Source: Symsagittifera roscoffensis (Eukaryota; Xenacoelomorpha; Acoela; Convolutidae). Taken from it: a stretch of 64,000 nt of DNA. The stretch lies in the NCBI RefSeq assembly GCF_963678635.1, contig NC_087068.1, forward strand, positions 49,373,724 through 49,437,723, given 5' to 3'. The notes under the pieces were generated by a model. The model saw nothing but the letters and a program-made list of their open reading frames with translations, was not told the DNA's origin and did no database searches. The translations under genes were made by a program, and so were the position numbers. Shown here piece by piece: positions 26,151 through 37,700 of the stretch; position 1 is the first letter of the stretch, and each line of letters begins with the position of its first letter.

Positions 26151-26609
26151 TTGAATTAATTGGAAATGAACTGGGCTCTTTTTCCTTTTCCCCCCCACCA
26201 GCGAAATTTTAATAGTAAAATTTTGTTCACATCATCGGATTGTTACAAAAATTGGTATGCGGACTAATTAGGCTATGACAAACATAATTGGTCTTTATAC
26301 TTAACCTTGTAAAACTCCTCGTTACAACATAAAATTGACACACTGTCCTCAAAAATGAAAAAATTTGTACCGCAAAAAATCGCATCAAAGATGAACACAA
26401 AAAAAGACATATTTCAGAAACATAAATACCCAAATTAAAAACCTAACACTCCCAGGAACCATCAGCATGTCCACAACGCATTAAAACCCCGAAAAAGCGT
26501 CCCTGGGTATTTCAAAGATGTCAAAACTGAAGAAACATTCAGTAGCCAAGACCAGAAGCTAGTGGAATCTACCAATTTGTGACAACTTTATTGGGATAAA
26601 AACACTCCA
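26151..26609. repeat. Partial gene-unit fragment: upstream poly-C region plus Sat2-A piece
   Basis: Corresponds to the distal part of the upstream block (from 'ttgaattaattggaaatgaa', as at ~12860) and the Sat2-A fragment (26335-26609). The gene that this upstream region would serve has been replaced by Sat1. AATAAA on the minus strand at 26587-26592 is the likeliest poly(A) signal of the next gene copy. Confidence 0.85.
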
Positions 26610-26850
26610 GCGAGAGTCCGCGAATATTTCTTTACGACCCTAATTGTAATGTTGTACTATATTCAGCTGCTGCAGGTAAATATAACTTATCCAATTGGGT
26701 GATATAATCCAAGTAAATTTCCAAACCCTTGAAAATAATTGAAATTAGTAGTAACGAATAGTTCCAATAACAGTAACATTAATAATGTAAACAAAAGAAA
26801 GATAAGAAAGTAAAGTAAAGAGTGAGGAAAGTAAGCACTGAGTAAGACAA

Positions 26851-29137
26851 TTAAAGGAGGTTTTTTATGAACCAATGGACAAACTTGATGTATAGTTCGC
26901 GGAGGAGAGCATCTGCGTGCATTGATTCGGTGTATTTTTTGATTTTTCCGAAAGAATTTCGGAGTTCGGTGAGCTCGGCATCAACCACATGACGCCAGGT
27001 GCTGTTGTCGTTGGTCACCCGCTCATCCAGCTCGCAGAAGACTAGGCGGAAAGACTCGGCGGAAAATTGCAATTGCAGCCGCCACGATGGCTTTTTTCTG
27101 TTCGCCCTTTCATATGCACGGGCATCAGCGAAGAAACTGTACCAATAGGACAGTTTTCCCACTTCCTGCGCGACGAGACAGATGGCGCCTACGCTGAAGC
27201 CATCGACACAATCAGCGAGGTCGTTCACAAAGTCGAGGGTGACTGAAACGATATATATTTTAAACACAACATTACGACATTGAAGCGGGTTTGTCAAATG
27301 ATTAAGTTTCGAAGAAAATGCATGATATTTTGTTTTAAAAAAAAGGTATTTCAGCACCCGGAATATTCTTCAATTCCACCAGGGAGCCAATTCAAAATCA
27401 TAGCAAAACATCAAATAAACAGTACTTACTATGTGATGGTTTAGAAAGTTTTTTGAGGTCCGTTGCCAGTTTCCGTGCCTGCTGCTTGTTCTTGTTGTGA
27501 TCGATTGATGATTGTTGTGTTGCTGAGAGAGTGGAAGTTGATGATGATGGAAGTTGATGATGAGAGGCTGCTGCTGCTGTTTCCACCTCGTCAATTTGCC
27601 TTTTGCGGCCTGAAACCATAGAAAAATATCAGGGCGGGAAGAAACGGGTTTTTACTGAACTTAAAACCAAAAAAACGTATTAAATCAATTAACATGGGCG
27701 ATTCAAGAATCACAACAAGCGACGGAGGAAGACGATGCATGTTTATTTGAGCTTACCCTGCAAACTCAATTGCAAACGCAATTGGTCGGATGTCTTGCGT
27801 TCAGCGGCCAGTTCTCTACGCAAGTCCTCCAACTCCTGTTCTCCAGCTCTACGCAAGTCCTTCAAGTCCTGCAGCTGACTTCGCAGGTCCTCCATTTCTG
27901 TCAGTCCATCAGTCTGTACACCCAAGTTTCGGGTCCTGGCTGGCTGTAGGTTGGGTTCGACGATGGAAGTTCGGCTGGAAGTTGCGCGAGGTTCGACTGG
28001 AAGTTGCGCGAGGTCTGGTTCGACTGAAGTTGCGCGAGGTTCGGCTGAAGGTTGCGCGAAGGTTGCGGCTGAAGGTTGAACTGAAGGTTGCGCGTCTGGT
28101 TCGACTGATTCGACTTCGTCATCTAAAAGGCACATGCTTAAAAAATGGTCTACAATATATATAATATATATACAAATCGAGGCTAAAATAATGTATAATG
28201 TACTAAAAAAGATTTTGGGAAACATTCGGAAGTGGGTTGTTGCACTTCTTGGACATGAACTCCGATACATATGATCGTTTTCCTCGATAAAGTATCTAGT
28301 AAATTGCAATTTGTTCCGTGGAGAAGAAACAGCCTATGTTTTCTTTAACCGATTTTTTAAATTGAATTAGATTTTTTTAAAAATCGGTTAAAGAAAACAT
28401 AGGCTGTTTCTTCTCCACGGAACAAATTGCAATTTACTAGATACTTTATCGAGGAAAACGATCATATGTATCGGAGTTCATGTCCAAAAAAAATCAAATT
28501 GCACCGGAAAAAAGAAAAAATCAAATTGCACCGGAAAAGAGGGGTCTATACATAAAGTACTTTTCCTGAACTATACATAAATAAAATTTACATACCGGCT
28601 TTGCGGACTCGTCCCTTCCAGCATTCGGAGTTTGCCCAGTAGTGAAAGGAGTCGCCTCCTTCCACACTTGCCGCAAACGTCCGCCCATTGAACAGTCTTT
28701 GAGTGTGGGGGGCAGTGGTCTCGTCCTTTTGATTGGGGATGTAAAGAGTTGCAACATCCGTGTAGTTGCGCGTGTGGATGTGCGTATTGTTGGACGACCA
28801 GTACCACTCCAAGAGGACGGAGATATCGTTTGACTTTTTGCTCGAACTCGTCTAAACGAACATTAAATTATAAAAGTTTTCACACAACATGATTGCAGGA
28901 ACCTAATTCCGCATTAATTTTTTTTACAATGAACAATACTTTTCCAATAAAGTACAGCGAGTAACTTACTGATGGTTCAATTAGTAGACAGCAATTCGAC
29001 ATTTCGAAGGGCTTTTGATTTGCTTTCCGTGTCGGCAGAGAGACGCGCTGCCCGGCAGTGACGTAGAATACGCCCGTACTGCTACGGTCCAGCGCGCTCC
29101 CGTGGACTAGCTTGATCGGGGTGATCGGTTCACTCAT
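26851..29137 (-). CDS. Repeat-unit gene, copy 5, intact five-exon model (453 aa), unknown family
   Basis: Exons on the minus strand: 28970-29137, 28596-28851, 27757-28122, 27430-27609, 26851-27242. The total is 1362 nt, exactly 454 codons with TAA. Introns are 118, 473, 147 and 187 nt with GTAAGT/GTATGT/GTAAGC donors and TTTAG/TTTCAG acceptors; all phases agree. Layout: residues ~1-141 are a globular part with several Trp; ~142-215 are P/S/T/E/A-rich with short repeats; ~216-262 form a heptad-like coiled coil rich in L, E, R; a basic GRKRQ stretch and a Ser/Gln-rich linker follow; the last ~130 residues are mostly helical with Trp and Cys. No known domain is recognised. No signal peptide or clear membrane segment is seen, and the basic stretch hints at a nuclear protein. 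The ATG was chosen because it opens the only frame that splices through. Confidence 0.8.
28249..28487. repeat. Intronic inverted repeat of copy 5
   Basis: Left arm 28249 to ~28358, right arm ~28378 to 28487, loop ~20 nt of A/T. It lies in intron 2 (28123-28595). In the primary transcript it would fold into a near-perfect ~110-bp double strand. The arms contain no ORF of their own and have no obvious target-site duplication. Confidence 0.95.
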
Positions 29138-29701
29138 GAATGTCTGAAATGAAATGGAAATGAAATGAAATGAAATGAACTTAGATCAATTAAATCAGGC
29201 GGGAAACAATTTACTATGAACTTAAATTAGGCTGAATTAGTCATTTCACAGGCGGGAAACAATTGAATTGCCTTCTTTGAAGCGCCGCATATTCAGGTGG
29301 ATTGCAATTTGAGGCAGCGTGTGGAATTCGCGGCATGCGATTGACTATGACGTCATATTTTGATTTAATTGATTTAATTAAGTCGATTTAAATCATGATT
29401 TAAATCAAGTTGATTTAATCGTTCCCAACCCTACGCAAATGTGGCCACGCAAATCTATTCAGAAAGAAACAGAAAAGCAAAAAGACAAGTAAATTTCATG
29501 CATAAAGAACCATCATTGAATTAATTGGAAATGAACTGGGCTCTTTTTCCTTTTCCCCCCCACCAGCGAAATTTTAATAGTAAAATTTTGTTCACATCAT
29601 CGGATTGTTACAAAAATTGGTATGCGGACTAATTAGGCTATGACAAACATAATTGGTCTTTATACTTAACCTTGTAAAACTCCTCGTTACAACATAAAAT
29701 T
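29138..29701 (-). promoter_or_regulatory. Conserved upstream block of copy 5
   Basis: A putative TTTCAG acceptor leaves a 6-nt leader before the ATG. E2F-type GCGGGAAA lies at 29199-29206 and 29252-29259, CRE-type TGACGTCA at 29348-29355 and the 22-bp palindrome at 29385-29406. The cores are identical in all six full units, although surrounding positions vary. Confidence 0.55.
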
Positions 29702-30215
29702 GACACACTGTCCTCAAAAATGAAAAAATTTGTACCGCAAAAAATCGCATCAAAGATGAACACAAAAAAAGACATATTTCAGAAACATAAATACCCAAAT
29801 TAAAAACCTAACACTCCCAGGAACCATCAGCATGTCCACAACGCATTAAAACCCCGAAAAAGCGTCCCTGGGTATTTCAAAGATGTCAAAACTGAAGAAA
29901 CATTCAGTAGCCAAGACCAGAAGCTAGTGGAATCTACCAATTTGTGACAACTTTATTGGGATAAAAACACTCCAGCGAGAGTCCGCGAATATTTCTTTAC
30001 GACCCTAATTGTAATGTTGTACTATATTCAGCTGCTGCAGGTAAATATAACTTATCCAATTGGGTGATATAATCCAAGTAAATTTCCAAACCCTTGAAAA
30101 TAATTGAAATTAGTAGTAACGAATAGTTCCAATAACAGTAACATTAATAATGTAAACAAAAGAAAGATAAGAAAGTAAAGTAAAGAATGAGGAAAGTAAG
30201 CACTGAGTAAGACAA

Positions 30216-31740
30216 TTAAAGGAGGTTTTTTATGAATCAATGGACAAACTTGATGTATAGTTCGCGGAGGAGAGCATCTGCGTGCATTGATTCGGTGTAT
30301 TTTTTAATTTTCCGAAAGAATTTCGGAGTTCGGTGAGCTCGGCATCAACCACATGACGCCAGGTGCTGTTGTCGTTGGTCACCCGCTCATCCAGCTCGCA
30401 GAAGACTAGGCGGAAAGACTCGGCGGAAAATTGCAATTGCAGCCGCCACGATGGCTTTTTTCTGTTCGCCCTTTCATATGCACGGGCATCAGCGAAGAAA
30501 CTGTACCAATAGGACAGTTTTCCCACTTCCTGCGCGACGAGACAGATGGCGCCTACGCTGAAGCCATCGACACAATCAGCGAGGTCGTTCACAAAGTCGA
30601 GGGTGACTGAAACGATATATATTTTAAACACAACATTACGACATTGAAGCGGGTTTGTCAAATGATTAAGTTTCGAAGAAAATGCATGATATTTTGTTTT
30701 AAAAAAAAGGTATTTCAGCACCCGGAATATTCTTGAATTCCACCAGGGAGCCAATTCAAAATCATAGCAAAACATCAAATAAACAGTACTTACTATGTGA
30801 TGGTTTAGAAAGTTTTTTGAGGTCCGTTGCCAGTTTCCGTGCCTGCTGCTTGTTCTTGTTGTGATCGATTGATGATTGTTGTGTTGCTGAAAGAGTGGAA
30901 GTTGATGATGATGGAAGTTGATGATGAGAGGCTGCTGCTGCTGTTTCCACCTCGTCAATTTGCCTTTTGCGGCCTGAAACCATAGAAAAATATCAGGGCG
31001 GGAAGAAACGGGTTTTTACTGAACTTAAAACCAAAAAAACGTATTAAATCAATTAACATTGGCGATTCAAGAATCACAACAAGCGACGGAGGAAGACGAT
31101 GCATGTTTATTTGAGCTTACCCTGCAAACTCAATTGCAAACGCAATTGGTCGGATGTCTTGCGTTCAGCGGCCAGTTCTCTACGCAAGTCCTCCAACTCC
31201 TGTTCTCCAGCTCTACGCAAGTCCTTCAAGTCCTGCAGCTGACTTCGCAGGTCCTCCATTTCTGTCAGTCCATCAGTCTGTACACCCAAGTTTCGGGTCC
31301 TGGCTGGCTGTAGGTTGGGTTCGACGATGGAAGTTCGGCTGGAAGTTGCGCGAGGTTCGACTGGAAGTTGCGCGAGGTCTGGTTCGACTGAAGTTGCGCG
31401 AGGTTCGGCTGAAGGTTGCGCGAAGGTTGCGGCTGAAGGTTGAACTGAAGGTTGCGCGTCTGGTTCCACTGATTCGACTTCGTCATCTAAAAGGCACATG
31501 CTTAAAAAATGGTCTACAATATATATAATATATATACAAATCGAGGCTAAAATAATGTATAATGTACTAAAAAAGATTTTGGGAAACATTCGGAAGTGGG
31601 TTGTTGCACTTCTTGGACATGAACTCCGATACATATGATCGTTTTCCTCGATAAAGTATCTAGTAAATTGCAATTTGTTCCGTGGAGAAGAAACAGCCTA
31701 TGTTTTCTTTAACCGATTTTTTAAATTGAATTAGATTTTT
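30216..31740 (-). pseudogene. Repeat-unit gene, copy 6: truncated, exons 3-5 only
   Basis: Exon 3 is 31121-31486, exon 4 is 30794-30973 and exon 5 is 30216-30606, with the same one-base loss and altered C-terminus (stop at 30230) as copy 4. It is cut at the same base in the hairpin loop (~31740), followed by the same scrambled Sat1 start. It is therefore a duplicate of copy 4 at an offset of 9935 bp, not an independent truncation. Confidence 0.9.
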
Positions 31741-34700
31741 TGGGTACAAATCTGACACATGGGTACAAAAAAAAATCATCAAAAAACAGCAAAAAACAGT
31801 TTTCTTTGTTTAAAAAATTCAACCAGGACATAGAAAAGAGCTGATCTTATTAATAAACAGTGTCTTGGAGGATATTTTGGTCTATCATTTAAGACTTAAA
31901 TAGAATTTTTTTTTTTTTTTGAAAAAAAAGTTTCAAAAAAGTACAAGTGTAGGTTCAGACCCCAGGTTACTGGAAATAGGCGCAAAATGACGCACACATT
32001 GAGCACTTAAACTGAAGATCAAAAAAAAAATAAAGGGTGTCAGAGGGCTGGCTCAAGAGGCACAGCCCTCTGACCTGTACCCATATGCCAGAAAATCTGA
32101 CACATGGGTACAAAAAAAAAATCATCAAATAACAGCAAAAAAAGTTTGTTTATTTAAAAAAGTCAATCAGGAAGTAGAAAAAAGCTGGTCTTATTAATAA
32201 ACAGTGTCTTGGAGGATATTTTGATCTATCATTTAGGACTTAAAGAGAATTTTTTTTTTTTTTTTTTGAAAAAAAAGTTTGAAAAAATTACAAGTGTTAA
32301 CTTTGTAGGTTCAGACCCCAGATTACTGGAAATAGGCGCAAAATGACGCACATATTGAGCACTTATACTGAAGGTCAAAAAAAAAATAAAGGGTGTCAGA
32401 GGGCTGGCTCAAGAGGCACATCCCTCTGACCTGTACCCATATGCCAGAAAATCTGACACATGGGTACAAAATAAATCATCAAAAAACAGCAAAAAACAGT
32501 TTTCTTTGTTTAAAAAATTCAACCAGGACATAGAAAAGAGCTGATCTTATTACTAAACAGTGTCTTGGAGGATATTTTGGTCTATCATTTAAGACTTAAA
32601 GAGAATTTTTTTTTTTTTTTTTTTTGAAAAAAAAGTTTCAAAAAAGTACAAGTGTTAACTTTGTAGGTTCAGACCCCAGATTACTGGAAATAGGCGCAAA
32701 ATGACGCACACATTGAGCACTTAAACTGAAGATCAAAAAAAAATAAAGGGTGTCAGAGGGCTGGCTCAAGAGGCACAGCCCTCTGACCTGTACCCATATG
32801 CCAGAAAATCTGACACATGGGTACAAAAAAAAATCATCAAATAACAGCAAAAAAAGTTTGTTTATTTAAAAAAGTCAATCAGGAAGTAGAAAAAAGCTGG
32901 TCTTATTAATAAACAGTGTCTTGGAGGATATTTTGATCTATCATTTAGGACTTAAAGAGAATTTTTTTTTTTTTTTTTTGAAAAAAAAGTTTGAAAAAAT
33001 TACAAGTGTTAACTTTGTAGGTTCAGACCCCAGATTACTGGAAATAGGCGCAAAATGACGCACATATTGAGCACTTATACTGAAGGTCAAAAAAAAAATA
33101 AAGGGTGTCAGAGGGCTGGCTCAAGAGGCATATCCCTCTGACCTGTACCCATATGCCAGAAAATCTGACACATGGGTACAAAATAAATCATCAAAAAACA
33201 GCAAAAAACAGTTTTCTTTGTTTAAAAAATTCAACCAGGACATAGAAAAGAGCTGATCTTATTACTAAACAGTGTCTTGGAGGATATTTTGGTCTATCAT
33301 TTAAGACTTAAAGAGAATTTTTTTTTTTTTTTTTTTTGAAAAAAAAGTTTCAAAAAAGTACAAGTGTTAACTTTGTAGGTTCAGACCCCAGATTACTGGA
33401 AATAGGCGCAAAATGACGCACACATTGAGCACTTAAACTGAAGATCAAAAAAAAATAAAGGGTGTCAGAGGGCTGGCTCAAGAGGCACAGCCCTCTGACC
33501 TGTACCCATATGCCAGAAAATCTGACACATGGGTACAAAAAAAAAATCATCAAATAACAGCAAAAAAAGTTTGTTTATTTAAAAAAGTCAATCAGGAAGT
33601 AGAAAAAAGCTGGTCTTATTAATAAACAGTGTCTTGGAGGATATTTTGATCTATCATTTAGGACTTAAAGAGAATTTTTTTTTTTTTTTTTTAAAAAGTT
33701 TGAAAAAATTACAAGTGTTAACTTTGTAGGTTCAGACCCCAGATTACTGGAAATAGGCGCAAAATGACGCACACATTGAGCACTTATACTGAAGGTCAAA
33801 AAAAAAATAAAGGGTGTCAGAGGGCTGGCTCAAGAGGCACAGCCGTCTGACCTGTACCCATATGCCAGAAAATCTGACACATGGGTACAAAAAAAAATCA
33901 TCAAAAAACAGCAAAAAAAGTTTGTTTATTTAAAAAAGTCAACCAGGAAGTAGAAAAAAGCTGGGGTTATTAATAAACAGTGTCTTGGAGGATATTTTGG
34001 TCTATCATTTAAGACTTAAAGAGAATTTTTTTTTTTTTTTTTTTGAAAAAAAAGTTTCAAAAAAGTACAAGTGTTAACTTTGTAGGTTCAGACCCCAGAT
34101 TACTGGAAATAGGCGCAAAATGACGCACACATTGAGCACTTAAACTGAAGATCAAAAAAAAATAAAGGGTGTCAGAGGGCTGGCTCAAGAGGCACAGCCC
34201 TCTGACCTGTACCCATATGCCAGAAAATCTGACACATGGGTACAAAAAAAAAATCATCAAATAACAGCAAAAAAAGTTTGTTTATTTAAAAAAGTCAATC
34301 AGGAAGTAGAAAAAAGCTGGTCTTATTAATAAACAGTGTCTTGGAGGATATTTTGATCTATCATTTAGGACTTAAAGAGAATTTTTTTTTTTTTTTTTTT
34401 TAAAAAGTTTGAAAAAATTACAAGTGTTAACTTTGTAGGTTCAGACCCCAGATTACTGGAAATAGGCGCAAAATGACGCACACATTGAGCACTTATACTG
34501 AAGTTCAAAAAAAAAATAAAGGGTGTCAGAGGGCTGGCTCAAGAGGCACAGCCCTCTGACCTGTACCCATATGCCAGAAAATCTGACACATGGGTACAAA
34601 ATAAATCATCAAAAAACAGCAAAAAACAGTTTTCTTTGTTTAAAAAATTCAACCAGGACATAGAAAAGAGCTGATCTTATTAATAAACAGTGTCTTGGAG

Positions 34701-37700
34701 GATATGTTGGTCTATCATTTAAGACTTAAAGAGAATTTTTTTTTTTTTTTTTTTGAAAAAAAAGTTTCAAAAAAGTACAAGTGTTAACTTTGTAGGTTCA
34801 GACCCCAGGTTACTGGAAATAGGCGCAAAATGACGCACACATTGAGCACTTAAACTGAAGATCAAAAAAAATAAAGGGTGTCAGAGGGCTGGCTCAAGAG
34901 GCACAGCCCTCTGACCTGTACCCATATGCCAGAAAATCTGACACATGGGTACAAAAAAAAAATCATCAAATAACAGCAAAAAAAGTTTGTTTATTTAAAA
35001 AAGTCAATCAGGAAGTAGAAAAAAGCTGGTCTTATTAATAAACAGTGTCTTGGAGGATATTTTGATCTATCATTTAGGACTTAAAGAGAATTTTTTTTTT
35101 TTTTTTTTTTAAAGTTTGAAAAAATTACAAGTGTTAACTTTGTAGGTTCAGACCCCAGATTACTGGAAATAGGCGCAAAATGACGCACACATTGAGCACT
35201 TATACTGAAGTTCAAAAAAAAAATAAAGGGTGTCAGAGGGCTGGCTCAAGAGGCACAGCCCTCTGACCTGTACCCATATGCCAGAAAATCTGACACATGG
35301 GTACAAAAAACAAATCATCAAAAAACAGCAAAAAAAGTTTGTTTATTTAAAAAAGTCAATCAGGAAGTAGAAAAAAGCTGGTCTTATTAATAAACAGTGT
35401 CTTGGAGGATATTTTGATCTATCATTTAGGACTTAAAGAGAATTTTTTTTTTTTTTTTTTTTTGAAAAAAAAGTTTGAAAAAATTACAAGTGTTAACTTT
35501 GTAGGTTCAGACCCCAGATTACTGGAAATAGGCGCAAAATGACGCACATATTGAGCACTTATACTGAAGGTCAAAAAAAAAATAAAGGGTGTCAGAGGGC
35601 TGGCTCAAGAGGCACAGCCCTCTGACCTGTACCCATATGCCAGAAAATCTGACACATGAGTACAAAATAAATCATCAAAAAACAGCAAAAAACAGTTTTC
35701 TTTGTTTAAAAAATTCAACCAGGACATAGAAAAGAGCTGATCTTATTAATAAACAGTGTCCTGGAGGATATTTTGGTCTATCATTTAAGACTTAAAGAGA
35801 TTTTTTTTTTTTTTTTTTTTTGAAAAAAAAGTTTCAAAAAAGTACAAGTGTTAACTTTGTAGGTTCAGACCCCATATTACTGGAAATAGGCGCAAAATGA
35901 CGCACACATTGAGCACTTAAACTGAAGATCAAAAAAAAAAATAAAGGGTGTCAGAGGGCTGGCTCAAGAGGCACAGCCTTCTGACCTGTACCCATATGCC
36001 AGAAAATCTGACACATGGGTACAAAAAAAAAATCATCAAATAACAGCAAAAAAAGTTTGTTTATTTAAAAAAGTCAATCAGGAAGTAGAAAAAAGCTGGT
36101 CTTATTAATAAACAGTGTCTTGGAGGATATTTTGATCTATCATTTAGGACTTAAAGATAATTTTTTTTTTTTTTTTTTTAAAAAAAAGTTTGAAAAAATT
36201 ACAAGTGTTAACTTTGTAGGTTCAGACCCCAGATTACTGGAAATAGGCGCAAAATGACGCACACATTGAGCACTTATACTGAAGGTCAAAAAAAAATAAA
36301 GGGTGTCAGAGGGCTGGCTCAAGAGGCACAGCCCTCTGACCTGTACCCATATGCCAGAAAATCTGACACATGGGTACAAAATAAATCATCAAAAAACAGC
36401 AAAAAACAGTTTTCTTTGTTTAAAAAATTCAACGAGGACATAGAAAAGAGCTGATCTTATTAATAAACAGTGTCTTGGAGGATATGTTGGTCTATCATTT
36501 AAGACTTAAAGAGAATTTTTTTTTTTTTTTTTTTGAAAAAAAAAGTTTCAAAAAAGTACAAGTGTTAACTTAGTAGGTTCAGACCCCAGATTACTGGAAA
36601 TAGGCGCAAAATGACGCACACATTGAGCACTTATACTGAAGGTCAAAAAAAAAATAAAGGGTGTCAGAGGGCTGGCTCAAGAGGCACAGCCCTCTGACCT
36701 GTACCCATATGCCAGAAAATCTGACACATGGGTACAAAAAAAAATCATCAAATAACAGCAAAAAAAGTTTGTTTATTTAAAAAAGTCAATCAGGAAGTAG
36801 AAAAAAGCTGGTGTTATTAATAAACAGTGTCTTGGAGGATATTTTGATCTATCATTTAGGACTTAAAGAGAATTTTTTTTTTTTTTTTTTTTTTTAAAAG
36901 TTTGAAAAAATTACAAGTGTTAACTTTGTAGGTTCAGACCCCAGATTACTGGAAATAGGCGCAAAATGACGCACACATTGAGCACTTATACTGAAGGTCA
37001 AAAAAAAATAAAGGGTGTCAGAGGGCTGGCTCAAGAGGCACAGCCCTCTGACCTGTACCCATATGCCAGAAAATCTGACACATGGGTACAAAATAAATCA
37101 GCAAAAAACAGTTTTCTTTGTTTAAAAAATTCAACAAGGACATAGAAAAGAGCTGATCTTATTAATAAACAGTGTCTTGGAGGATATGTTGGTCTATCAT
37201 TTAAGACTTAAAGAGAATTTTTTTTTTTTTTTTTTTGAAAAAAAAAGTTTCAAAAAAGTACAAGTGTTAACTTTGTAGGTTCAGACCCCAGATTACTGGA
37301 AATAGGCGCAAAATGACGCACACATTGAGCACTTATACTGAAGGTCAAAAAAAAAATAAAGGGTGTCAGTGGGCTGGCTCAAGAGGCACACCCCTCTGAC
37401 CTGTACCCATATGCCAGAAAATCTGACACATGGGTACAAAAAAAAATCATCAAAAAACAGCAAAAAACAGTTTTCTTTGTTTAAAAAATTCAACCAGGAC
37501 ATAGAAAAGAGCTGATCTTATTAATAAACAGTGTCTTGGAGGATATTTTGGTCTATCATTTAAGACTTAAAGAGAATTTTTTTTTTTTTTTTTTTGAAAA
37601 AAAAGTTTCAAAAAAGTACAAGTGTTAACTTTGTAGGTTCAGACCCCAGGTTACTGGAAATAGGCGCAAAATGACGCACACATTGAGCACTTAAACTGAG

